Shown here one piece after another: positions 22,912 to 34,118 of a stretch of 64,000 bases of DNA. The stretch covers positions 1,185,001 to 1,249,000 of the forward strand of contig BSBK01002161.1 in NCBI GenBank assembly GCA_027943335.1, given 5' to 3'. A program made the position numbers and the translations under genes. The notes beneath the pieces were generated by a model. It did not search any database and was not told the DNA's origin. It saw only the letters and a program-made list of their open reading frames with translations. Position 1 is the first letter of the stretch. Each line of letters opens with the position of its first letter. The DNA comes from Chamaecyparis obtusa. Its lineage: Eukaryota; Streptophyta; Pinopsida; Cupressales; Cupressaceae.

Positions 22912-23842
22912 TTAGGGGACAGTGCCCAATAGCCACCCAAGCTAACTTCGCGCACCTAGAACTCCTAAACCGTAAGTTGGATTTTGACCATTTTTTCATT
23001 GTAGCTCTGTATGTGAGTTAAGAGCTTAACGTTGAGGTTTCAACTTTTGGGTATTCATGGATCTCTCTGTAGATATTGTCGAACACCAAGTGGTAAAAAA
23101 ATGACATTTTTAAAGTGTCATCTGATACCCACTATGTTCTTACACCAATAGTCGCTCACTCAAAAATGACAGTACTTGTGGCCAGATGTCCCAGTAGTCG
23201 TTACTAAATGTCCCAATAGTGGTACACAAATGGGCCAATGAGCAACCAAAAAAGCTAAAAATGATCGGCTATTAGTACATGTGTGATCGACTATTGGTAC
23301 ATATGTTACAATTCTTGGGACTCCTTTAATATTAGTAATTAAAGGACCTAAACATGACAAAAATATCACGGTTATTAGACTCCCTAGGGGAGAGGACCCA
23401 GTACTTGAACACGTTCCAATGGTTGTGATAGCAATTCTTAACTTAATACCCACAGTTGTTGATTTAATATCCAATAATTTTGACAACATTGTACCAATAG
23501 TTGTGACTTTAAAGTTATTTTTGCTAATGATGACTACCCATAATTGAATGAATTGTACCATTTGTTCTAGAAAGCAGCCAATAATGTGATGCCACATCAC
23601 TTGCATGGGGTCCCTTATTCACTATGATTGGTCTCACTTTTTTTTTGGGTTGTTTTGGACACCTTGGCAAAAAGCATGTTGAAATGGCATCATATTTGAT
23701 GATGTGGCTCTGAAACCTTAGTTATAAGTAGGAGACTCGCCCAGTAAACTACTGTAAAAAAATGAGAGTGATTTGAAATTTTCACGTAGTATTTTGAGAA
23801 GCCCGAAGTTAGGGTGCCCAACTACTGGGTCCTCTCCCCTAA
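22912..23842. mobile_element. TIR transposon, composite copy 1
   Basis: The inner element 23385-23841 (457 bp) has perfect 19-bp inverted ends, TAGGGGAGAGGACCCAGTA at left and its complement at 23823-23841. A third end-like sequence (TTAGGGGACAGTGCCCAATAGCC, then AAGCTAACTTCGCGC) starts at 22912 and matches the right end over about 50 bases including GCTAACTTCG/CTAACTTCG. The whole may therefore be a 931-bp element carrying an internal duplicate end. No transposase is present, so it is MITE-like. All ends carry TA next to GGGGA, suggesting a TA target, but the superfamily is uncertain. Confidence 0.7.
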
Positions 23843-24129
23843 TGGTTACTCAGGACTTTCCCCTACCTGATATGGGAGCACAAACCATATGTTGAACCTC
23901 TTCGACTAAGAACCAAGAACTAAGAGTATCCATTATGCCAAATTCACAAAATTGATACAATAAAAGACAAATAAATAACAAATATTGAAAATGGACAACA
24001 CTTTCTTACTCTTTAGAATGGCTTGCAGTTGCTTTTTACCCTAGGTGTAGATATAATGATACTTTAAGCCTCCATCGACTAGTTTACAAGTATTAGACCT
24101 TCAAAAATTTCCCACATAAAATAGAGTTT

Positions 24130-24650
24130 GGAAGTGGGAGAGAAAGTAAAAAGTGGGGCGGCTAACATATGGTCAAATTGGAGGCGTGGCTGGTATTTTC
24201 TGTTCACCGATGAGGACATAATGATGCATTGATGAGGTCGATAGATATTCGAATCCTGAAGACCTGCGCCGTAACTTACACAGCATAGGTAGGAGTACAG
24301 AGGAATAGACAGAAGGTGAGGGAGAGGGCCCCAATGGCCGTGCAGAAGATTTTGACTCCAGGCTCGAGATATATCATTTACCAAATCATATCTGCGTAAA
24401 TTCCAAATGCCCCCACTCGGATCACACTTCGAGGAAACCCTATTTTGCCATTCAAAGCGCAAATTTCTCGTTTGACTTACGTTTTCTTATCAGATCTGTG
24501 TGCGACGTGTGCGATCCGCGGCCATACTTTCAGTAATTGAATTTACAGGCTCATTTAATCTCGCTCAGCCTTTTTACCTCACTCTGCTGCCGCACCAGTA
24601 AATTTGTGTTTGTATGCACATATCGGGAAGACTCTGAATCGCACGAATGC
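24130..24650 (-). promoter_or_regulatory. CpG-rich island, possible gene 5' region on the minus strand
   Basis: CG dinucleotides are frequent here and rare in most of the window. On the minus strand AATAGGGTTTCC (a telobox, complement of AAACCCTA) lies near 24436-24448, upstream of a possible first exon. CpG retention suggests the stretch escaped the methylation that has eroded the surrounding repeats. Confidence 0.45.
24280..24377 (-). CDS. Possible first coding exon of an unknown gene
   Basis: On the minus strand an ATG at 24377 opens a 98-nt exon that ends at 24280, directly before a strong plant donor GTAAGT (24279-24274). The deduced start is MIYLEPGVKIF followed by a hydrophobic run (about residues 12-29) suited to a membrane anchor or signal peptide. 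I found no second exon, and several short upstream ATGs exist. A longer frame in another phase (24079-24462) crosses the same bases and has no recognisable domain. It could be a captured exon or a relic; confidence is low. Confidence 0.22.
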
Positions 24651-24784
24651 CAATAAGAGCTCAGATTAGCTATTTCTACCTCAAACACAATCAATCGTCT
24701 TCAGAAGCAACAGCAAACTATTTCTACCTCCTTCATTCAATCTTGCAAAATTGGTTTTGGCTTCATTTGGAAATGGGGTTTGTT

Positions 24785-24990
24785 TTGGGGAGAGGGCTAG
24801 TAAGAATTGCTTTTGGGTTTTATCTAGAAATGGTGTTCATTTAGGGGAGAGGTTCACTAATTTTAGGTTTTATTTGGAAATGTGTTAATTTAGGGAGAGG
24901 GAACTGGTTTTGGGTTTTTATAGAAATGGTGTTCATTTAAGCGAGAGGTTCAATAATTATAGGTTTTATTTGGAAATGTGTTTATTTAGG
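24785..24990 (+). repeat. Tandem array of transposon-end motifs
   Basis: Five units spaced 47-57 bases apart each contain a T(T/A)(G/A)GGGAGAGG-like motif (near 24785, 24842, 24891, 24938 and 24987), separated by TTTTATTTGGAAATGTGT or GGTTTTTATAGAAATGGTG. The last motif is the left end of the second TIR element. Confidence 0.65.
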
Positions 24991-25414
24991 GGAGATGATT
25001 AGTAATTGAGTAATTTAATTTTACATTCTTCAAAATTTGATATGAAATTTTTAAATCATTTTTTTACAACAATTTATTTGGTAAGTTTGTGCTTTTAAGG
25101 TCACATCATCAAATATGATGTCATGTTAGCATGTTTTATATTGTGTTGATAAAAAAGACACCCCCCCCCCCCCCCCGCCCCCCCCCCAAAAGTTAGGCCA
25201 ATAGTTAAGACTAAGTCATGTTTTTATTGATGTGTTCATGTCACTTCACATGATTTGTTTGTTTTAGATCTAATGAAAACATTTCATTCAGCTATGGGTG
25301 TAACAACTTTAAAGTCATAACTATTGGTGAAATGTTGTGAACAATATTGGCATTAGATCAACAAGTGTTATAATAGCTATTAGAACATACTCATATATTG
25401 GGTCCTTTCTCCTA
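24987..25414. mobile_element. TIR transposon, copy 2, inverted relative to copy 1
   Basis: Bounded by TAGGGGAGATG and GGTCCTTTCTCCTA. The interior matches the reverse complement of copy 1 in several blocks, for example CACATCATCAAATATGATG near 25104 and a TCATAACTATTGGTG-like block near 25315. It is 428 bp, close to the 457 bp of copy 1, and non-coding. Its ends have decayed more than those of copy 1. Confidence 0.65.
25161..25187 (+). repeat. Poly-C tract
   Basis: Sixteen C, one G, then ten C, inside TIR copy 2. Copy 1 has no such run at the matching place, so it expanded after insertion, or the run is an assembly artefact. Confidence 0.85.
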
Positions 25415-27570
25415 ATGCTCAAATTTGCATTCTCATGTAGTTCTTATTTAGTTTTATTATGATTTTATAGTGATATGTAGTATATTTTTATGTTAAGTTT
25501 GTGTTTCTAATTTTTTGAATTCAATCTTTACTTAATCTATCTTGCATGTTTTTCTTATATATTTCAGTTTATCTTAAATTTATTTACATCAATTCTCAAC
25601 ACATCTATTTCATTATTAATCCATGTTTGCACATATTCATTCATGTTAATGAGGTATGAAATTCAACATCATAGGTCAATCCTACAATGTGGGGGGCCAA
25701 TCTCTCACATCATGTGACCTAGAATGCAAATTTTTTAAATTAAAATTATTGGCTCTTCTAATTTCCCTCTACTTTTTGGGAGCTTTCTTAGTACACATTT
25801 GATTGACTACTTGTTATGCCTTGGTATTCATAGAATTCATTTGAACATTTAAAATAATTCCAAAATCAAGCATTTCTTAAACAATTTAGACTATAGGGAG
25901 AACTCATTAATATGAACATTCCAATTTAAAACATTAAATTGAATAAGCATTTGTATCATAGCTATTTAGGATATTAGATGGTTAAGCATGATGTTGTCGA
26001 TCACCTATCTAAGATTGTAAAAATTTTAAACAAGGGGGTTGATTGAGAAGAACACGAACCTTCATAATTCAACAATTTTATGTATTTTTAAATACCTTTG
26101 GTCCTTGTAGAATGGTAGACATAAAAGGAAGGGTTGAGCCAAGTCATTACCTTACACAATCTACTAGATCAATTTTGTGGGTTTCAAGGTTGTTTTGTGT
26201 ATTAGAACATTTTCATGAGCCACGTGTTTAATCCTACATATTGCAAATTTTGTTATTATAGTTCTCAAACACGAAGGATATCTATCTTTTCATACATTTG
26301 TGAGTGAGCTTAATGTGAAATCACAACTGTCCTTCATCATAGTTTCCAAATATAAGTACCATATATCTAGTCATTTAATTCCTAAAATAGCATGAATTAT
26401 GCATTTAACAATATTGGTTGTAATTAATTAATCTAGGTTAATTTTTCATTGGCGTGTGATTGTTGCCTAGATTCACATAAAGGGTTATTTTTACCTTTAC
26501 ATTTTGTGAAGCTAATTGGTCTTATGCCTAGGGTTTCACTTTAGGGTTTATACACCCATTTAGAGTTTTAAATATGTACTTTCTAATTGTTTCATCATTT
26601 TTCAAATCTTATTAAGGTGTTAGGACCTACGAACCTAATTATTTCTTCCCCATTACTTATTCTATATTAAGATTTGATAACATAAGTATCCAAAATGTAC
26701 ACTTTGTAAGTCACCTCCTTTGTTAAATTCATTTACCTCACATGCTTGGGAAGTAGTCATATCTCCAGATAAAATTATAATACGTAAAGGTTTACTAGTA
26801 GAATGGACCATCCATGAATTATATTGTATTGATAATTGCTCAAAGGAGCTTGCCCCCTTCGAGGAGACCTAGATGTGTTGTAATGTGATTTCATCAAAAT
26901 GAATGCATTAATTTTGTGGTCCTATTTCAGCATTCATTAATATTTCATATTTTTAGCTTATTTATTATGAGGAACACACATCTAGTATTAAAACTCTTTT
27001 GAGGGTTTTATTTTACTATAATTTTTCCTCTTTTCCCAATACCACTATCCATTGTATGCCTTCACCTTTCCCACTCAATATTTTAGTAATTAGAAAGTGA
27101 CTCTAAAATTAATGGTACCATATTTGGCCTACAATATTGCTCTTTTCTTCCTTGCTCACATTTGCACCCTATTTTAGGTAAAATCCTTATGTGAAGGGCT
27201 TTAAAAAATTATAAAAAGAGTTATAATTTTGGGCTGAATTGGATTTGCCCACAAAGGTTTCCAATGAAGCAAAGAGAGGTTTTTCCAAAACTACAACATC
27301 AAACAACCTTTGTATATATTCTTAATCTTCCATGTACTAGAAGTATATTAAAATGTCCCATGGGTTTTTTGAATCCTAACCCTCCTTGGGAAGTTATTGG
27401 ATGTCTATACTTGTGATGTGTTTGTACGTAGTTAAGCCTAGGAAATCACTTTCATTGTACTATATTCATCTAAATTGATAAAAGTGTAGGCTCACAAACT
27501 AGACCTTCCCCTTTTCGATTATATCTTCCCACCTTGGCCAATTTGGAGTTGGAGAACATCACCTCTGATT
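25415..27570. other. About 2.1 kb with no recognisable gene or repeat
   Basis: AT-rich sequence with only short frames, such as 62 codons at 26043-26231. I see no domain, LTR boundary, RNA gene or tandem structure. It is the target DNA into which element E inserted, ending with the duplication GTTGT (27571-27575). Confidence 0.5.
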
Positions 27571-27575
27571 GTTGT

Positions 27576-27968
27576 TGTCACAAAAGTTTGCACTCTTTCT
27601 TGGTGTTTGACCCCCAAAAAACCTTGTGAAACATGAAAACAACCTCCAAGTGTGGGACCTTGACAAGTGAGGTTGAGTCTCTAGAGAAGGTCACTTCCTT
27701 TCTAATTGGGGTGCAATGTTAAACCAACCCAACACCTGAAATCTACTTTTAACCTAATCTAATAGCCTGCAGAGGAAAATGGAAGAAGCAATGCAAAAAA
27801 TAAAGGGAGGTGATGCACCAAATTGAAACATGTTTATCTCTACTTATAGCTTCACAAGACATCAATAAAGAAAGCACAAGTCTCTCTTTTAATCAATCCC
27901 CAAGGACTCATATACATATCATAATTTATGAGATGTTGCAAGGAAAGGTGTATTCATAATATAATATT
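27576..27968 (-). repeat. 3' LTR of element E, segment 1
   Basis: Begins TGTCACAAAAG like the right LTR at 46769, and matches 46769-47170 (TTGGTGTTTGAC...AACAACCTC...GTGTGGGA). It ends at the LINE target duplication. Confidence 0.8.
27951..27968. repeat. 18-bp target-site duplication of the LINE, left copy
   Basis: TATTCATAATATAATATT, repeated without change at 34101-34118. Confidence 0.93.
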
Positions 27969-28179
27969 TTTTTGTATTAACATAGTTCAAGAAACTGAGT
28001 TACATCATTGCCTTATAAAGCAGTCGGATTATATCATACCTTTACATATACTTATCATTGTATCTCGTCATGAAATTACATATAATCAGCTGCAACTGTT
28101 AATACAAAAAACAAGCACATATTTCTCCCTTTACAGATTATCATCCTGATTTCACAGCAACTGTTAGAAGCCAAAAAGA

Positions 28180-29620
28180 TATATCAAAGGAAAACATTTC
28201 CCCTTTCAACTGTGTGTATTAGGCTCTGGGAGCGTTCTATCATCAATATGTAGATCTTTAAAGAACTGGTTTAGGTTCTCCAGCTCTCTCTAACGGAGCA
28301 TGTATTTGTGGATGGAAAAATACTGGCATGAAACAACATCTTCTTTATGAATCAAGATTTGACCTTCCCTCATGAGAATAATGAATATGTCCCTGGATAT
28401 CTCTAGGGAAGCAACAACCTATGACATGATATGAAAATGGGTGAGTTTACATTCAAACTCGGTAAGTTGTCTTCTTCTCTTCTAAAAGATCTCTCCATTC
28501 CTTGCTTTTCATAAAAACCAAATAATTTCACATGTCAGGACAGACCAAAAGGTGTTCATATACAAATCAAAGACTTCAACATAGCCAGCTAAAATTTCAA
28601 ACCAAGACAGGCCAGGTCTACTATTCCACTCAATAGGGGACCTAAAAAAAATAGACCAGATACCTCAAGCAAAGCCACAGTCAAAAAATAAATGCTCGAA
28701 AGATTCAGGAACAGAAAAAAAGTCACACCAAATAGGATCACCTAGACTATGAGGAAGATTATTACCGACAACAAGCTTCTTTAAAAGCAATAACCATCTA
28801 AAGCAAGCTTTCTTTGGTTCACAAGGGGAGTGCCAAAAAAAGTTAAAGATAAATTACCACTTGGGGACCGAGATATCCAGCCCCCAGCCACAGTTCACCC
28901 TCTCAAAAATATTAGACTCATCTTTTAACATAGTGTAAATATGTTTACTAGAAGTAATGTGGCGCTGATTGCCATCCTTCCATTTAGTCCATTGCATTAA
29001 TTGTGTGGTGTTCATACATTTGTTGGGAAAGAAATGACTAACTGCTTTATAAATAATAGTGTGTGTATTTTTTTGTGTGTTGGGATGTGATATTTAGTAG
29101 AAAGTTCATCCCAATACCGTAGCCGATTGTCAATCAAAACATCTTACACAAGAGAAATACCATATTTCAAGTAGTTTCTTGCAAAGAAACTTTGAGTTAA
29201 TGCCAAGGGTTTTCTATTAGCCTCAACCCCCCACCAAATCGACCTGTCCAGCACAGAATATACAAGAGGACCACCACTGGCTCCCCTGAATATGATAAGG
29301 TTCCTCACCTGAACCCAGGCTTTCCATATTGATTGAAAGACCTTGGAGCCAAAAACTGAGAGAGTCATATTCCCCATCACCTTATCACATATAGGCACAC
29401 TGTTCCACCCTTTACCTTTCTTAATACTTGATTTAGAAATATTTTTTCTAACCAAGACCTTCCATGGCTCATTACCAGTCATAGCTTGAGTTATCCACTT
29501 GGAGGCCAGTGCCATACCTTGAGCTTTTAGGTCCTTAATGCCTAGACCCCCCATTTTTTTTTGGTAAGCAACACCACTCCCATTTGACACAGTGTCTCTT
29601 CTTGTTCCTGAGCCCATCAG
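28180..29620 (-). pseudogene. LINE ORF2, C-terminal region with zf-RVT-like segment
   Basis: Downstream of a frameshift between 29721 and 29617 the reading continues with KKMGGLGIKDLKAQGMALAS, the conserved G-G-(L/M)-G-I-x-D block that follows reverse transcriptase in plant LINEs. It carries on through IWKAWVQVRN to about 29144. Near 28860-28660 in other frames lie KACFRWLLLLKKL and then WCDFFSVPESFEHLFFDC, matching the zf-RVT pattern of cysteines, E-(S/T)-x-x-H-L-F and a final C. The last 400 bases before the A run have many stops and are probably the 3' UTR. Confidence 0.7.
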
Positions 29621-29720
29621 ACCACATAAAATCTCTCATAATCCTTTCTAAGTTTCCAGTTTGGTAGTTAGAGAATAGCCAGGCTAAGGAAAAGTATATA
29701 TGATGGGCTGATAGAACTTT

Positions 29721-32192
29721 CTACACAATTTGGACTCTCATAGCCAAAGATAACATATGAGTTTTCCATTTAATGTACTTCTTCTCAATCTTGGAGTAAA
29801 GACAGTTCCACATGTCCTTGAGAGATGGTTCAATAGAAAATGGAATGCCCAAGTATCTGATAATATCATTAGGCCCTACCCACCGCCAATATTTCCTTTC
29901 AAGCCATTCTAGGGGAGAGGGGGACCACCCAATGATAGAGGACTTATGTGGAGCCACTTTGGCCCCTGAAACTTCACAAAAGAATTGGAGCCTATTATTC
30001 ATGTTATCAAAGTTATCTTCATCCATTATGATAAACAAGGCAGTATCATCTGCAAACTGTGCATTAAGCAATGATTCCTTGTTAGGCAGGGTAATACCTT
30101 TGACTGGGGGTCCGAGCTAGGGTGTTTGGAGGATATAGAATAAAGAATCAGCAATAATTACAAATAAGGCCGAAGCAATTGGACAAGCTTGTCTAATAGA
30201 CCTTTGAAGAATAATTCTTTCTGAGAGTTCCCCATCAACATCAATGATTATAGACGAGTCCTTAAGAATAATATTGATCCACTTACAAAAATAAGGGAGA
30301 AAAGAAAATGCTTCCAGCATTCCCATAACAAATGGCCACTCAATCCTGTCATATGCTTTCTCAAAGTCTAGGAAAACCATAGTTGCATTCTGATTTTCAC
30401 TCCTGGCCCAATGCATTGCTTCCCAACTAGTAATCAAATTTTCCAAGATGAACCTACCTCTTATGAATCTAGTCTGAGTTGGGGATATAAAATCATTCAG
30501 GAGTCCTCTTATCCTCCTAGCGAGAACCTTAGCTATCACCTTATAGGATAGGTTCAGAAGTGTGATAGGTCTCCAATTTTTAACTTGTGTCTTATCACCT
30601 TCTTTAGGAAGTAGTTTTATAACCCTTTTGTTAATGTCAACACCAAGAGACCCTTGTTTGAAGGCTTCCTCATATAATTCCAATAGCTCCGACCCAATCC
30701 AGTCTAAGTTATGCTTGTAAAATTCAGCTGTGAGACCTTCAAGTCCAGGGGCTTTGTCATTGGCAAGAGAATTAACTGCATTTTCTATTTCCTCTAGAGA
30801 TAGTGGCATATCAAGCCTCACCGCCTCCTTATCATGGATATTTTTAGGGATCAATTTGATACATTCCTCCAGCTTCTTATTATGATCATCAAATTCTAAG
30901 GTAAATAAATCTTTATAGAAGTTATAGAAGGCTTCTTTGATGTTGTGTGGATCCATAGAAAGCTCCCCATAAATCTGAATACCCTCAATAAGCTCTCTTT
31001 TATGCTTGGATATAATGATATTGAAGAAATATTTAGAGCCCTTATCACCACCCTTCATCCAATTCATCCTAGCTCTAGTTTTCTTCCCTTTGATCTTATA
31101 CTGCTCAATATTCCTTAATTCACATTTGACCTCTTTAATTTTCTTCTCCAGCTGAGGTTCAGATCCTTTGATTTGCAGACCTCTTTCAATGATGTTGAGA
31201 ATATTTTGAAGGTCTTGTTCTTCCTTAGTCCTGGCAATAGCTTTGTGTTTCCCAACAATCTGGTACATTTTCCTCCAAGACTCCACTAGGTGACTCCACA
31301 TATCAACTTGGTTCAGGCCTTGGTTACAAAACTTACATAGACTGGTAGCCATCCTGATAGCATCATCAGTCTCTTCATCATTCAGTAGGGAGGTATTGAG
31401 TTTAAAACTAGTTTTATTCTTTTTAAAGTTGGTATCCCCATCACTATCAAACATGATCTTAGCATATATTGGGTGGTGATCTGACATAGAGGTAGGGGAA
31501 ACACACACTGGAGCCCATCCCTCCTATTTATCAAAGGAAAAAAAATATTCTTCTGCATAAATCATGTCCAACCAACAATATAATCTCTATTTCCCAGCTT
31601 GATTGTTGCACCATGTATACCATATATCTGAGAAGGAGCCCTTTCTGAGGCTGAGAGGATCCTCAATCCTAAGTTTCCTCTTAAAGTTGGACCAAAATAA
31701 CCTTTCATTTCATTTCCAACAATGAGCATTACCCCCACACTTATCTTCTCTAGCCTCCATCATGTTGAAATCCCCAACCAAAATGCAATGAGCTTTGGGC
31801 AAGCCGTTGGATAGCCATTCCCTTAAGGTAGCTCAGTCTCTATAATCATTTGGGGCATAAATGTTGCATACCCCAACTAGGGAGTCCTTGTAGTTAAAGG
31901 TGACCCACAATGCCCTATGACAAGGTGAAGATCCATGAGAGTTAACTTTATTAGCCCATTGAGGCCCTACCAGAATGACATTGCCTCCTTTACCTCTAGG
32001 GTGATTAGAATGGAAACCAACAACCTTATCCCAGATAAATCTCATAATCATGAAAGCTTGGAAGCCAACCACCTTAATCTCTTGCAAGCATACTATATCT
32101 TTTACTTTGAGACTATTACACCATTATCTAACCATGTATTTCCTGTCAGACATCTCGATCCCTCTCACATTCCAACTATGTATGTACATCAT
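29721..32192 (-). pseudogene. LINE ORF2: AP endonuclease and reverse transcriptase
   Basis: ATG at 32192 overlaps the ORF1 stop. The frame is constant for about 820 codons with only nonsense changes. The endonuclease starts HSWNVRG and contains QEIKVVGF with the catalytic Glu, then a G-x-x-x-x-S-D-H-H motif (SMSDHHPIYAK). Reverse transcriptase follows: DKAPGLEGLTAEFYK, NWRPITLLN, FLDFEKAYDRIEW, then FADD (QFADDTALF), the active-site Asp pair. A TAG interrupts the domain at 30117-30119. The protein nicks target DNA and copies LINE RNA at the nick. Confidence 0.88.
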
Positions 32193-33868
32193 TGGGGTAA
32201 TGCTTTGGAGTTATTGTACAACCTATTGAAGCACTCTGGCATATTCTTTCCAGCATTCCTACTGTCATTGGATAGGGATTGTCTCTCAACAATCTTCCTT
32301 TTCTTCTTTAATGCTCTGGAATTGACCTCAGTGAAAGGCTCCTCTATCACAGGTGTAGCAATTTCACTACTGATTTTAGCCCCTCCCCCTATTTTAGTGG
32401 TTCTTAGTGAGTCCTTACCTCTATTCAGGGGTCCACTAGAGATCCTCCTAATATCCTTTGCTTTTTCATTGATAGAGCTTAAAGGAAGTTGCTGGGCATT
32501 CGACTTGGGTGGTGGAAGAGATTGTTCATCACCCTTGTCATTATAGTTTAAAAGACTATTACCTGCTTGATAGTTGGCTAGGGTATCCTAAACACCACTA
32601 CTAATGGCCGGTCTCACAATAGATTCTTCTTCAAATAGAGGATTAAACAAACTAACAAAGCCTCCATTATCAGGTTTATCTATGCTGGTAACATTACCTG
32701 CCTCAACATTTGGTTTTGGACAAGATTTATTGCCATCAACAACTTCCTCAATCCTAGGCTCATTACCACACTTGTCAATTTTATTATCTTTAGACACTGG
32801 CATATCATCTTTACCATTAGTTCTTAAATTGCTAGCAATTTTAGGGTTCTGAGAACTTCACAGGGCCGAGCAATCCTTTTTAGAGTGCCCATTCTTTTTA
32901 TAGTGAAAGAAAGACCCTAGGTCTCCTAACAGAGAAATTTCCCAAGAGAATTTTTCATCTTCTAGTTCCATCAATATGATATCCAGAAATTCAATTTTGA
33001 GCTCAAGGGAAAGCAAGATTCTCACATTTAGGTGAGGTAATGTGTATCTATCCTCCTCAATTTGAAGAATAGAGTCGAGAGGTTGGACTATATGGGAAAT
33101 AAAAGGCCAGAACTCTGGTTGAAGGTTTTTTATTTCAATCCAGTGGGGTACTGCATGAGCCACCACTTGTTTAGTTTTTCCTTTAGTGGACCACTGGAAG
33201 GCTCTAAATATGGAGCAACCCACATCCCAGTGTTTCTTTTTAAGCACTCTTTACTTCATAGCATGTGTCTGAAAGAAAACAACAAACAATCCTTGTATCA
33301 TTCTACAAAAACTAACTTGAATTCCTAGTTTCTTCCCCCAGATATGGGCAATCTAGTCATCAAAGAATTTTCTTGAAGGCAGAGAGTCCTTGTCTAAACA
33401 AACAAAAAAAATAGAAACTTCTTTAAGCCGTAACTGTTCCTTCCTAATGGCTTTAACCATGTCCTCATTAGGGGAAATAGAGAGGGTTTGAAGTTCATGG
33501 GGAGCACACTTACCAGTTTGACCTTCTCCCTCGGTCGATTCTCCCTCGGCTGCACCCCCATCTAGTCTATCTCCATTAGTTGCGGGTCATCATGAGGCTT
33601 CTCCCATTTGAAAGACTCCATTAAACATAGTAGATAGGGGGAATTTAGGTCGCGACTTCTCAGATAGCCCTTCCTTGTATGACGGTTTATCTACCAATTT
33701 ATCATTCTCTTCTCCTGCAGGTTTACCTTGGCATGCCTGAGCATTATTACTTGGACACCCCTCATCAATATCCATACTTAATGACTTCCCATCATCCTTT
33801 AGACTCCCTTCAGAATTACACATGGGTGAACCAAGCTAGGAGCTGAGAGGACCCGACTCCAAGGGCAT
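32189..33868 (-). pseudogene. LINE ORF1: DUF4283-like protein with a zinc knuckle
   Basis: From ATG 33868 to TGA 32191-32189 the frame is exactly 560 codons with no net frameshift. About seven stops interrupt it. The middle part (GKTKQVVAHAVPHWIEIKNL, then PLDSILQIEEDRY and a V-x-I-x-L-x-L-E strand) resembles DUF4283 domains of plant LINE ORF1 proteins. The knuckle at about 32890 reads FFHYKKNGHSKKDC: the His and last Cys of CX2CX4HX4C remain, but the first two Cys positions are Phe and Tyr. Such proteins bind element RNA. Confidence 0.75.
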
Positions 33869-34100
33869 ATTGCCTTAACTCTAACCACACAAAGGAATCA
33901 CAAGAAAACCAAGAGAAAAATAATCTAAACACACAGAAAAGAGAAATTATGATGACACAAGAAAACAAAGCCATGAAAATGAATTAAAGTACATGAAAAA
34001 ACATAGGGGAGCCATGAGGCCTGCACAGGGTACGATGATAGAAATAAGAAAAACCTCAATCTCGGGAGCCATATGGTTGCAGAGCCCCTCTCTACATATT

Positions 34101-34118
34101 TATTCATAATATAATATT
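34101..34118. repeat. 18-bp target-site duplication of the LINE, right copy
   Basis: Identical to 27951-27968. Confidence 0.93.

Larger units (their letters stand above)
27969..34100 (-). mobile_element. Element F: full-length plant L1-type LINE (about 6.1 kb)
   Basis: Bounded by perfect 18-bp direct repeats (27951-27968, 34101-34118) and ending in a short A run on its own strand (T run at 27969). It has a 5' UTR (34100 down to 33869), ORF1 with a nucleic-acid-binding protein, and ORF2 with endonuclease, reverse transcriptase and a C-terminal zinc-finger region. Non-LTR elements insert by target-primed reverse transcription, which makes long duplications and often 5'-truncated copies; this one appears complete. 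Confidence 0.92.

Noticed and set aside
24079..24462. 127-codon minus-strand frame in the CpG island as a protein gene
   Set aside because: No domain, and the stronger signal in the same bases is another frame ending at a GTAAGT donor.
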